Made by a program: the position numbers and the translations under genes. DNA of 13,057 nucleotides from Clostridia bacterium (GTDB lineage: Bacteria > Bacillota > Clostridia > Oscillospirales > CAG-272), in NCBI GenBank assembly GCA_017451975.1, contig JAFTNI010000054.1, positions 1 through 13,057 on the forward strand. The letters run 5' to 3'. Positions 1-5,628 of the stretch are shown piece by piece. Every line of letters starts with the position of its first letter. Within the stretch, counting starts at the first letter, position 1. The notes beneath the pieces are model-generated. The model made no database searches. It saw nothing but the letters and a program-made list of their open reading frames with translations, and had not been told where the DNA came from.

Positions 1-492
1 GCCGCCGATATTGAAAACTGCGAAGTATCTGTCCTCACTCTTAGGTGAAACAGTGCAATCGATGCTTGCTTCCACGCCTTCGAGCATATGTGCGTAATCT
101 TCATCGTCTACAGGAGCAATGCCCAGGTTTTCGCTGATTTTAACGTTTACAACTTCTTTTGCCTTGCATCTGCCCACAACCTTGTAAATGTGGAGGTTGC
201 CTTTTTCAACAATGTAAGTGTAGTCGATTTTGGAAAGGTGCCACGTTGCAAGAATAGCTATCCATTCTGCAAAGATGGAAAGAACGAAAACGGGTGCTGC
301 TTTTGTAAGAACAAAGCAAACAACTGCGAAAATAGCAAGAATAGCTATGTAGAGGAGCGCGAAAAGGAAACGTTTTGTTTTTATTTCCTTGTCGGGTGCG
401 CGTGTGATAGAAAATTCTGCATAGTTTGCGCCCGCTGTTTCTTCGTTAAAAGGAATACCGGTATCTCTGTAAACTTTTACTTTTTTTGCCAT
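1..492 (-). CDS. Membrane protein with possible PH-like domain, partial (C-terminus off window)
   Basis: Function not recognised. The frame is open from ATG at 492 to the window edge (164 codons, no stop), so the C-terminus is missing. AAGGAG lies 10 nt before the ATG. A basic and polar N-terminus of about 40 residues is followed by a hydrophobic stretch at about residues 43-75 (FLFALLYIAILAIF onward), long enough for two closely spaced membrane helices. After it comes a soluble beta-rich segment (SKIDYTYIVEKGNLHIYKV) like those of small clostridial membrane proteins with PH-like cytoplasmic domains. DUF6106 is one family it reminds me of, from memory only. It starts 21 nt after the DUF1667 gene on the same strand, so it is probably co-transcribed with the redox genes, though no functional link is evident. 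Confidence 0.7.
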   Translation of the reverse strand, partial: MAKKVKVYRDTGIPFNEETAGANYAEFSITRAPDKEIKTKRFLFALLYIAILAIFAVVCFVLTKAAPVFVLSIFAEWIAILATWHLSKIDYTYIVEKGNLHIYKVVGRCKAKEVVNVKISENLGIAPVDDEDYAHMLEGVEASIDCTVSPKSEDRYFAVFNIGG

Positions 493-513
493 GATGTAAA
501 TTCTCCTTAAATT

Positions 514-870
514 TTATTCTGCATCGGAAGCAGCCACAAGGTCTGCTTCGCCGAGCATATTTTCAATAATAACGTCGCCAATCTTAACAGGTGCTTGCGC
601 TTTCGTTGCGTTTACGAGCGCCATAGCCTCGAAAAGCTTTGCTTTGGAAATGGGCTTCGCCGTTTTAACTGCGAGGTACTTGCCTTCGCGGTTGCCGATA
701 GCCACTGTTGTTGTGAGCGTGCGCACGGGGTGCGTAAGCTCGTTTACGGCGTATTTTTCGCCGCGGGGGCAGGTATTGCCCGAAACCTTGAAGCCGCCCT
801 CGGCATCGCGCTCAACCGTGAGCATGCAGCCCAAGGGGCAGTTTATGCATATCATTTCGATTTTTTCCAT
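514..870 (-). CDS. DUF1667 family cysteine-rich protein
   Basis: A 118-residue protein. Its N-terminus carries Cys8, Cys11 and Cys15 (CINCPLGC), followed by Cys34 in NTCPRG. This four-cysteine pattern with CPxGC and CPRG is typical of DUF1667, which looks like a small metal or iron-sulfur binding module. Family members are regularly encoded beside GlpA-like and GlpB-like flavoproteins, as here, so it probably acts as an electron-carrying or structural subunit of that complex, standing roughly where GlpC stands in E. coli glpABC although unrelated to it. The start at 870 is preferred because GAGGTGG lies 5 nt upstream. An in-frame TTG at 888 would put the ribosome site inside the gene and overlap its neighbour. 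The gap to the upstream gene is 10 nt, suggesting translational coupling. The direct electron partner is not shown by sequence. Confidence 0.9.
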   Translation of the reverse strand: MEKIEMICINCPLGCMLTVERDAEGGFKVSGNTCPRGEKYAVNELTHPVRTLTTTVAIGNREGKYLAVKTAKPISKAKLFEAMALVNATKAQAPVKIGDVIIENMLGEADLVAASDAE

Positions 871-875
871 CAGAG

Positions 876-882
876 CCACCTC
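876..882 (-). promoter_or_regulatory. Ribosome binding site for the DUF1667 gene
   Basis: GAGGTGG on the minus strand ends 5 nt before ATG at 870 and overlaps the stop codon (883-881) of the upstream flavoprotein gene. It decides the start at 870 over the in-frame TTG at 888. Confidence 0.75.
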
Positions 883-2152
883 ACTCAACGATCTCTATTT
901 TCAGCGTGCCGTTCGGCGCAGCATCGAGCACGGATTTTTTGATTTTAACAAATTCCATTTCGCCGGGCGCCATTTTGCGCTTTTTAGCGGAAGAAACCTG
1001 TTCGCCGTTCATGCTCACCTTCAAATTTACGCCTTCGTAAATTTTGCCTACGCGGAAGTAAACCTTTACTTCTTCGTTCGCGCCCGTAACGTCTATCTTC
1101 TGGGGAACGGTGTAGCGAACGCCGTTGCCCTTTTCGATTTTAACCGTGCCCATAAGCGCGGCTTTCTTAGCGCCGTTTTTGATATATTCGGAAGCGCTCT
1201 TGCCCGCAACGGCAGATTCTTCGGAAACGTAGTCTACAAGGTCGTGAACGTGGAGCACGTTGCCGCAAGCGAAAACTCCTTCCATTTCCGTTTCGCGGTT
1301 TTCGTTTACAACAGCACCGCCCGTTATGGGGTCAAGCGCTATGCCCGCCGCGCTTGTAAGCTCGTTTTCGGGAAGAAGACCGCAGGAAAGCAGAAGCGTA
1401 TCGCATTCGATATATTCGCTTTCTTCGGGTATAACGCGCATATTCGAATCTACCTTCGCGATCGTTACGCCCGTAACTCTTTCGCCGCCATGGATTTTTG
1501 CCACAGTCGTGCTGAGCTTAAGCGGAATATCGAAGTCGTTGAGGCACTGAACGATGTTTCTGTTAAGACCGCCCGAGTAAGGCATAATTTCGCAAACAAC
1601 GTGAACCTTTGCGCCTTCGAGCGTCATACGGCGCGCCATAATAAGGCCTATATCGCCCGAGCCAAGTATAACAACGTTTTTGCCGGGCATTTTACCCTTT
1701 ATATTAACGTATCTCTGCGCCGTGCCCGCCGTGTATACGCCTGCGGGGCGTGTGCCGGGGATGCTGAGCGCGCCGCGGGGGCGTTCGCGGCAGCCCATTG
1801 CGAGTATAACCGCTTTCGCGTTTATGCAGAAAACGCCGCGCTCGCTGTTCATAACGGTAACAACCGTGCCCTCTTCACCCTTTTCAAGGCTCAATACCAT
1901 TGTGTCAACTATGTAATCTATGCCGCGTTCAGCAACCATTTTTGCGTATCTCGCAGCGTATTCGGGGCCTGTGAGCTCCTCGCCGAAGCGGTGAAGACCA
2001 AAGCCGTTGTGAATACACTGGCGAAGGATACCGCCGAGCGCGTTATCACGCTCTACTATAAGAATATTTTCTGTGCCGTTATCGTAAGCCGCGCAAGCCG
2101 CCGCCATGCCCGCGGGACCGCCGCCTACGATGACAATATCGTAATTCATCAT
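881..2152 (-). CDS. FAD/NAD(P)-dependent oxidoreductase, GlpB-like partner of the GlpA-like dehydrogenase
   Basis: A 423-residue pyridine nucleotide-disulfide oxidoreductase-type flavoprotein. It has an N-terminal FAD Rossmann motif at residues 10-15 (GGGPAG), the ATG-like motif AVILAMGC near 115-121, a second Rossmann motif for NAD(P) at 164-169 (GSGDIG), and the late FAD motif GVFACGN near 295. After this core, about 90 extra residues (335-423) look beta-rich and are not part of the usual fold. No redox CxxC pair of the disulfide reductase type is seen, so it probably passes electrons between NAD(P)H and its partner subunits instead of reducing a disulfide. The start has AAGGGGG 8 nt upstream. 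It lies 13 nt after the GlpA-like gene and 10 nt before DUF1667, an arrangement recurrent in Clostridia. Substrate and electron acceptor cannot be read from sequence. Confidence 0.9.
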   Translation of the reverse strand: MMNYDIVIVGGGPAGMAAACAAYDNGTENILIVERDNALGGILRQCIHNGFGLHRFGEELTGPEYAARYAKMVAERGIDYIVDTMVLSLEKGEEGTVVTVMNSERGVFCINAKAVILAMGCRERPRGALSIPGTRPAGVYTAGTAQRYVNIKGKMPGKNVVILGSGDIGLIMARRMTLEGAKVHVVCEIMPYSGGLNRNIVQCLNDFDIPLKLSTTVAKIHGGERVTGVTIAKVDSNMRVIPEESEYIECDTLLLSCGLLPENELTSAAGIALDPITGGAVVNENRETEMEGVFACGNVLHVHDLVDYVSEESAVAGKSASEYIKNGAKKAALMGTVKIEKGNGVRYTVPQKIDVTGANEEVKVYFRVGKIYEGVNLKVSMNGEQVSSAKKRKMAPGEMEFVKIKKSVLDAAPNGTLKIEIVE

Positions 2153-2165
2153 AACAAAATCCCCC

Positions 2166-3596
2166 TTATTTCGTTTTGCCGCAGAGCATATAGGAGCTGC
2201 CGCCGAACTTTGTAACCTCTGTTTCGTCGATGCCCTGTTCTTTTGCCAGAAGCTCTGTTATAAACGTAGTACAGAAGCCGCCCTGGCATCTGCCCATGCC
2301 TGCTCTTGTGCGGCGCTTAACTGCGTCAAGCGAGCGCGCGGGCGGGTTCTGGCGGATAGCCGCGAGAATTTCGCCCTCTGTAACCGTTTCGCAACGGCAA
2401 ATAAGGTGGCCGAAAGCGGGGTCTGCCTTTATCATTTCGTTTTTGCCCTCCATGGAAAGCGTGCCGAAATGGCGGCAGGATGTGCGCGTGGGATTAAAGC
2501 TTTCGTTTGCTTCCATGGCAAGGCCGTCTGCGCGGAGCATTTCCGCTACGTAAACCGCTATAGCGGGTGCGCTGGAAAGACCGGGCGATTCTATGCCCAC
2601 AAGCTCTATAAAGCGGGGCGCATTCTTCGAAAACTCAATAATGAAATCTTCGCTGTCGGCGCAAGAGGAGCGCAAGCCCGCGAAGGATTTGATAACCTTT
2701 CTGTAGTTTATCTTTTCCGTGGAGCGAGCCGCAATGGCTTTTATTTTGTCAAGCCCTGCGAGAGTTATGGTAACGTCGCCCTTTTCCGTAAGCTCGGATG
2801 TGGGGCCTACGAGCAAGTTGCCGTCTGCCGTGGGGGAAACGAGTATACCCTTGCCGAAAGCACCGGGAACCTGGAAAATCGTATAGGAAACAAGGCCGCC
2901 CTCGCTTCTGTCGAGCAAGAGGTATTCGCCCTTTTTGGGTGTGATGGTATATTTATCGCCAACCATTGCCGCAACAGTGTCTGCGCCTACGCCTGCAGAG
3001 TTTATAACGTACGTTGCTTCAATAGCCTTTTCACCCGATTTTACCGTGTAAATACCGCCGTTTTCTTCAATAGCGGTTACGGGGAAATCGCAGAAAAGGT
3101 CTGCACCGTTATCCATAGCGTTGCCCATTGCCGCAACCGTGAGGTCGTAGGGGCAAATTATGCCTGCGCTATCGCAAACGAGCGCACCCGCAACACTTTC
3201 GGAAAGCGCGGGCTCTCTCTTTTTAGCTTCTTCGCCGGAAATAAGGTAAAGCTCGGGCACGCCGTTGGCAATACCTCTTTCATAAAGCTTTTTAAGATGT
3301 TCAACCTCTTCCTCGCAGAATGCAAGCACCATAGAGCCGTTCTGTCTGTAATGAACGTCGAGCTCGCGCACAAGTGTTTTCATAATTCTCGTGCCCTCAA
3401 CGTTGAGCTTTGCTTTGAGCGTACCCGGAACGGGGTCGAAGCCGCCGTGAACGATACCGCTGTTTGCGCGGGAAGCGCCGAGCGCAACATCGTCCTTCGC
3501 TTCAAGCACGCAAACGCGCAGCTTATATTTCATAAGCTCGCGCGCGGTAAGCGCGCCTACAACACCGCCGCCTATAATGGCAACATCGTATTTCAT
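2166..3596 (-). CDS. FAD-dependent glycerol-3-phosphate dehydrogenase-type oxidoreductase with C-terminal BFD-like [2Fe-2S] domain (GlpA-like)
   Basis: About 476 residues. A DAO-family FAD fold begins with GGGVVG at residues 9-14 and the acidic end of beta-2 (VLEAK). GASRANSGIVHGG follows, a pattern shared by GlpA and L-2-hydroxyglutarate oxidases. The C-terminus carries a BFD-like domain with cysteines at about 400, 402, 437 and 442 (CRC and CQGGFC), which should bind [2Fe-2S] and link to the neighbouring flavoprotein. The likely role is oxidation of sn-glycerol-3-phosphate or a 2-hydroxyacid, with electrons passed to the GlpB-like and DUF1667 subunits. No membrane segment is seen. The start at 3596 is chosen over in-frame ATGs at 3611 and 3605 because GGAG at 3609-3606 sits 9 nt before it. 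The gene follows the HAD phosphatase by about 33 nt. The exact substrate is uncertain. Confidence 0.9.
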   Translation of the reverse strand: MKYDVAIIGGGVVGALTARELMKYKLRVCVLEAKDDVALGASRANSGIVHGGFDPVPGTLKAKLNVEGTRIMKTLVRELDVHYRQNGSMVLAFCEEEVEHLKKLYERGIANGVPELYLISGEEAKKREPALSESVAGALVCDSAGIICPYDLTVAAMGNAMDNGADLFCDFPVTAIEENGGIYTVKSGEKAIEATYVINSAGVGADTVAAMVGDKYTITPKKGEYLLLDRSEGGLVSYTIFQVPGAFGKGILVSPTADGNLLVGPTSELTEKGDVTITLAGLDKIKAIAARSTEKINYRKVIKSFAGLRSSCADSEDFIIEFSKNAPRFIELVGIESPGLSSAPAIAVYVAEMLRADGLAMEANESFNPTRTSCRHFGTLSMEGKNEMIKADPAFGHLICRCETVTEGEILAAIRQNPPARSLDAVKRRTRAGMGRCQGGFCTTFITELLAKEQGIDETEVTKFGGSSYMLCGKTK

Positions 3597-3605
3597 TTTT
3601 ATCAT

Positions 3606-3609
3606 CTCC
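3606..3609 (-). promoter_or_regulatory. Ribosome binding site choosing the start of the GlpA-like gene
   Basis: GGAG on the minus strand overlaps the first possible ATG (3611) and sits 9 nt before ATG at 3596, which begins MKYDVAIIGGG. No purine-rich site precedes 3611, where the sequence is A/T only, so 3596 is the better start. Confidence 0.6.
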
Positions 3610-3629
3610 ATTTTATTTTAAACTTTAAT

Positions 3630-4439
3630 TTATTTCAATTCATCAAGAAGCACCGAGCAATCCTTGCAAATGATCGTGGGCTTGAACTCGCTTTCGTCTG
3701 CCATCTTCTGCGTGGTTTCGCCAGAAAGCACGAGCATAGATTTTGTGCCCGCATTGATACCGCAGGCAATATCTGTATAAAGTCTATCGCCTATAACGAG
3801 CGTATTTTCTTTGTTAACAAGCGGGTCGCGCTCGCTTCTCACCTTTTCAACGGCGTAAAGCGGCATAGCGGGCTCGGGCTTGCCTATAAAGAGGGGGCGC
3901 TTGCCCGTAGCGTTGAAGAGCATATCGGCAACAGAGCCACAGTCGGGCACGTAGCCGTATTCCGTGGGGCAAACGTAATCGGGGTTGGTGGCAATATAGG
4001 GGATATCCTTTTCCGTAAGGAGCTTGGAAACGTCGTCGAGCTTTTTGAAAGTAAGCTCTGTATCAAAGCCCATAACAACGCCCTCGATATCCTCGCTGTA
4101 ATCTTCGTGTACGTCAATTCCCGCCTCGCGGAAAGCCGTTTTGAGCGCTTCCGTGCCCATAACGTAAAGCTTTTTACCGGGCAGATTTGCGTGAATATAA
4201 TCTATCGTAACGTTTGTAGAGTTTACAAAATCGTCGCGCGTGGCGTCAATTCCAAGGCTTTTAAGCTTGGCAACGTAGCCGTCGAGGTTTTTGGAGGAGT
4301 TATTCGTCATGAAAAGGTAGTTCTTCCCCTGCTCACGGATTGTGCGCAGAAGCGCGGGCACGTAGGGGAAAAGGTTGTTTCCAAGATAAATGGTTCCGTC
4401 CATATCAAACAAAAAAAGTCTTATACTTTTAAAATCCAT
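3630..4439 (-). CDS. HAD superfamily (subfamily IIA, NagD/PGP-like) sugar- or glycerol-phosphate phosphatase
   Basis: A 269-residue cytosolic phosphatase with all four HAD motifs: nucleophile and acid Asp12 and Asp14 in FDMDGT, motif II TNNSS (45-49), Lys187 in GKPEP, and Asp218/Asp223 in GDRLYTD. The C2-type cap between motifs II and III, the TNNSS signature and the length are typical of HAD-IIA, which includes NagD, 4-nitrophenylphosphatases and phosphoglycolate/glycerol-3-phosphate phosphatases. GAGG lies 7 nt before the ATG. It is the first gene of the operon containing the GlpA/GlpB-like redox genes, with a strong promoter about 45-70 nt upstream. That position suggests a substrate connected with glycerol-3-phosphate, but HAD-IIA enzymes are often promiscuous and this is inference from context. 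Confidence 0.92.
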   Translation of the reverse strand: MDFKSIRLFLFDMDGTIYLGNNLFPYVPALLRTIREQGKNYLFMTNNSSKNLDGYVAKLKSLGIDATRDDFVNSTNVTIDYIHANLPGKKLYVMGTEALKTAFREAGIDVHEDYSEDIEGVVMGFDTELTFKKLDDVSKLLTEKDIPYIATNPDYVCPTEYGYVPDCGSVADMLFNATGKRPLFIGKPEPAMPLYAVEKVRSERDPLVNKENTLVIGDRLYTDIACGINAGTKSMLVLSGETTQKMADESEFKPTIICKDCSVLLDELK

Positions 4440-4483
4440 TGTTTTTCCTCTTTCATAGTGAATTTTAGTTCTATATCATATAT

Positions 4484-4513
4484 ATTTTACTATATAAAGG
4501 CATACTTTGTCAA
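4484..4513 (-). promoter_or_regulatory. Sigma-A-type promoter of the HAD-glpA-like operon
   Basis: On the minus strand a perfect -35 TTGACA (4513-4508) is separated by 18 nt from -10 TAAAAT (4489-4484). This places the transcript start near 4477, giving a leader of roughly 40 nt before ATG 4439. The leader is AT-rich, with no obvious hairpin or riboswitch. Confidence 0.7.
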
Positions 4514-4577
4514 CCGAAAAACAGAGGGAAATCTTAATATTCTCTTAAATATCTCTTAAATTTATTTTTAAAACCCC

Positions 4578-4606
4578 TTGACAAAACAAAAATAAAGTGA
4601 TATATT
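4578..4606 (+). promoter_or_regulatory. Promoter of the tRNA-Thr gene
   Basis: TTGACA (4578-4583), a 17-nt spacer and TATATT (4601-4606) predict initiation about 4613, only some four bases before the mature tRNA 5' end at 4617. It points away from the operon promoter at 4513-4484, and the two -35 boxes are 64 nt apart. Confidence 0.8.
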
Positions 4607-4616
4607 AATGAAGTAC

Positions 4617-4692
4617 GCTACTATGGCTCAGCAGGTAGAGCACATCCTTGGTAAGGATGAGGTCGTCGGTTCGAATCCGATTAGTAGCTCCA
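4617..4692 (+). tRNA. tRNA-Thr (anticodon GGT)
   Basis: A full cloverleaf of 76 nt can be drawn: acceptor GCTACTA/TAGTAGC, D stem GCTC/GAGC, anticodon stem CATCC/GGATG with loop TTGGTAA (4648-4654) and anticodon GGT at 4650-4652, variable AGGTC, T stem GTCGG/CCGAT with loop TTCGAAT, discriminator T at 4689, and encoded CCA at 4690-4692. It reads ACC directly and ACU by wobble. It closely resembles E. coli tRNA-Thr(GGU) in the D and anticodon arms. It is a single-gene transcription unit with its own promoter and terminator. Confidence 0.97.
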
Positions 4693-4693
4693 G

Positions 4694-4720
4694 AAAAGCA
4701 AGCTTTTGGGCTTGCTTTTT
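4694..4720 (+). terminator. Rho-independent terminator of tRNA-Thr
   Basis: Inverted repeat AAAAGCAAGC (4694-4703) and GCTTGCTTTT (4710-4719) with loop TTTTGG, ending in a T run. It starts one base after the encoded CCA. Confidence 0.85.
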
Positions 4721-4768
4721 CGCTTTTATTTTTTCCTTTTGAGTAATTTCCTATTACATAAAAACAAA

Positions 4769-4802
4769 AACTGCAACAGAACGTTTCCGTTTTGTTGCAG
4801 TT
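4769..4802 (-). terminator. Terminator of the P-loop NTPase gene (possibly bidirectional)
   Basis: A 15-bp stem, 4769-4783 with 4788-4802 around loop TTTC, containing one G-T pair. It is followed on the minus strand by TTTTTG and on the plus strand by TTATTTTTT. It lies 27 nt after the stop of the P-loop NTPase gene, so ending that transcript is its main role. It could also catch read-through from the tRNA side. Confidence 0.85.
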
Positions 4803-4829
4803 ATTTTTTGGGGATATAACCTTTTTTAA

Positions 4830-5237
4830 TTACATATATTGCTTAACGCTCTCGGGGATATCTTCAAGAGGCATAGAAACCGTCATAACAACGTTAATAT
4901 CGGCTTCGTCTGCAAATTTAGCCGTTTCGAGAACGAACTTTTCAAATTCAACTATATTCTTGTTGCAAATTCTGTATGTGCCGTCAACAAAAATATGTGT
5001 TATATCCTGGTTAGACGCATACACACCGGCGATAAAACCGTAAAGAGATTGCGCGTCTGTAAGGGAGTATTCGTCAACGTTAATAAGTCTTGCCTGATAT
5101 TTAACATTGAAGCGAAGGTTTGTGCCCTTTTCAATGCAAACGACAGAACCGGCGGAAAGCTCAGTAGCTGCGTTTACCATGGAAATGAGAGTTTTTGTTT
5201 TACCGGTGCCTTTTACACCAACGATCATTTTAAGCAT
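4830..5237 (-). CDS. Small P-loop NTPase of unknown function
   Basis: A 135-residue protein. The N-terminus is a beta strand followed by a Walker A motif at residues 7-14 (GVKGTGKT). A hydrophobic strand ending in Asp85 (HIFVDGT) is a plausible Walker B. Later strands (DINVVMTVSMP) fit a minimal RecA-like core. No membrane segment, DNA-binding motif or partner domain is present. Similar short clostridial proteins have been annotated automatically as ATP-binding or 'PilT-like', but nothing here shows a pilus role. The ATG at 5237 has only a weak site (GAGAAAG, 11 nt upstream). A second in-frame ATG at 5228 has no better one. Weak initiation fits control by the structured leader upstream. It has its own promoter and terminator, so it is probably monocistronic, although read-through from the DUF951 operon is possible. 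Confidence 0.8.
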   Translation of the reverse strand: MLKMIVGVKGTGKTKTLISMVNAATELSAGSVVCIEKGTNLRFNVKYQARLINVDEYSLTDAQSLYGFIAGVYASNQDITHIFVDGTYRICNKNIVEFEKFVLETAKFADEADINVVMTVSMPLEDIPESVKQYM

Positions 5238-5325
5238 ATCTAGCCAACTTTCTCGACGGAGAGTTCAGGGGCAGTACGGCTTTTCCGTCGCAAGCCGCCC
5301 TGAATTTTTTGGGTTGCCCTCTTCT
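5238..5325 (-). promoter_or_regulatory. Structured 5' leader with hairpin-loop pseudoknot, candidate cis-regulatory RNA
   Basis: Between the predicted transcript start and ATG 5237 the minus-strand RNA can form stem A (5304-5298 with 5270-5264, 7 bp). Stem B (5297-5292 with 5282-5277, 6 bp) continues from it, with a 6-nt bulge on the 3' side. The 9-nt loop of stem B holds CGACGGA (5290-5284), which pairs perfectly with TCCGTCG (5260-5254) downstream of stem A, giving a 7-bp pseudoknot ending 16 nt before the ATG. A competing small hairpin TCTC/GAGA (5262-5251) excludes the pseudoknot. GGGCAACCC (5319-5311) may form a mini-hairpin upstream. The layout is like that of translation-controlling riboswitches, but I do not recognise a known class. 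Confidence 0.5.
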
Positions 5326-5329
5326 TATA

Positions 5330-5361
5330 ATTATAATACACTTTTTTTGTGAATTTTTCAA
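5330..5361 (-). promoter_or_regulatory. Promoter of the P-loop NTPase gene
   Basis: On the minus strand TTGAAA (5361-5356) is followed after 17 nt by TATTAT (5338-5333). An overlapping perfect TATAAT lies at 5335-5330 with a longer 20-nt spacing. Either -10 places the start near 5323-5327 and yields an 85-90 nt leader. Confidence 0.6.
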
Positions 5362-5439
5362 GAGTTTAAACGAACAATTTGTGAAAAATTAGTAAATTTA
5401 TACAATTTCCACAAAATGGGCATCGAAAAATAGTAGCAT

Positions 5440-5628
5440 TTATTCAATAACGACCTTTTTTATATTCTTTTCAAGCTTCAAGCGCGGCACACTTATGTCT
5501 CTGCCGCAGCCTAAGCATAAAATACGCACATCCGAGCCCGCCCTCATCACGCGGAATTTGTGTTCACCGCAGGGGTGGGGCTTCTTCATTTCCAGAATAT
5601 CGCCCACGTCAAATTTTATCATGTTCAT
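5440..5628 (-). CDS. DUF951 domain-containing protein
   Basis: A 62-residue protein of full family length. It has the DUF951 layout: an early FDVGDILEMKKPHPCG segment, then CLGCGRDISVPR and a basic C-terminal tail. Cys20 (HPCG) and the CxxC pair near residues 38-41 suggest metal or nucleic-acid binding, but the family function is unknown. ATG 5628 overlaps the TGA of the upstream M50-like gene in an ATGA arrangement (4 nt), so translational coupling is likely. An in-frame ATG at 5622 has no better site. In many Firmicutes, from memory, DUF951 genes sit near mscS or rpsF, so this location after a membrane peptidase is unusual. No clear terminator follows, so read-through into the P-loop gene cannot be excluded. 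Confidence 0.9.
   Translation of the reverse strand: MNMIKFDVGDILEMKKPHPCGEHKFRVMRAGSDVRILCLGCGRDISVPRLKLEKNIKKVVIE

Noticed and set aside
1260..1550. Short plus-strand and alternative-frame open frames inside the metabolic genes
   Set aside because: All lie inside genes with intact motifs and have no start signals of their own.
644..2215. Long plus-strand open frame opposite the GlpB-like and DUF1667 genes
   Set aside because: It mirrors well-supported minus-strand genes, its translation has no recognisable domain and is biased in composition, and there is no ribosome site. It is a codon-bias artefact.
2406..4559. 717-codon plus-strand open frame opposite the GlpA-like and HAD genes
   Set aside because: Antisense to two genes with complete catalytic motifs. 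It also runs across the operon promoter and has no recognisable domain.
4830..5237. PilT twitching-motility ATPase
   Set aside because: Only the Walker A motif is shared. The protein is far too short, lacks the Asp and His boxes and has no pilus genes nearby.
5264..5310. Plus-strand Rho-independent terminator (hairpin followed by six T)
   Set aside because: It has the right shape, but no plus-strand gene or promoter lies upstream to be terminated. The same hairpin fits better as part of the minus-strand leader, although an antisense role is not excluded.
5238..5325. Known riboswitch classes (c-di-GMP-I/II, ZTP, THF, SAM, preQ1, fluoride) or HDV-like ribozyme
   Set aside because: The conserved cores of these classes as I remember them are not present, and the order of paired strands does not match the HDV double pseudoknot. 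This was judged by eye only.
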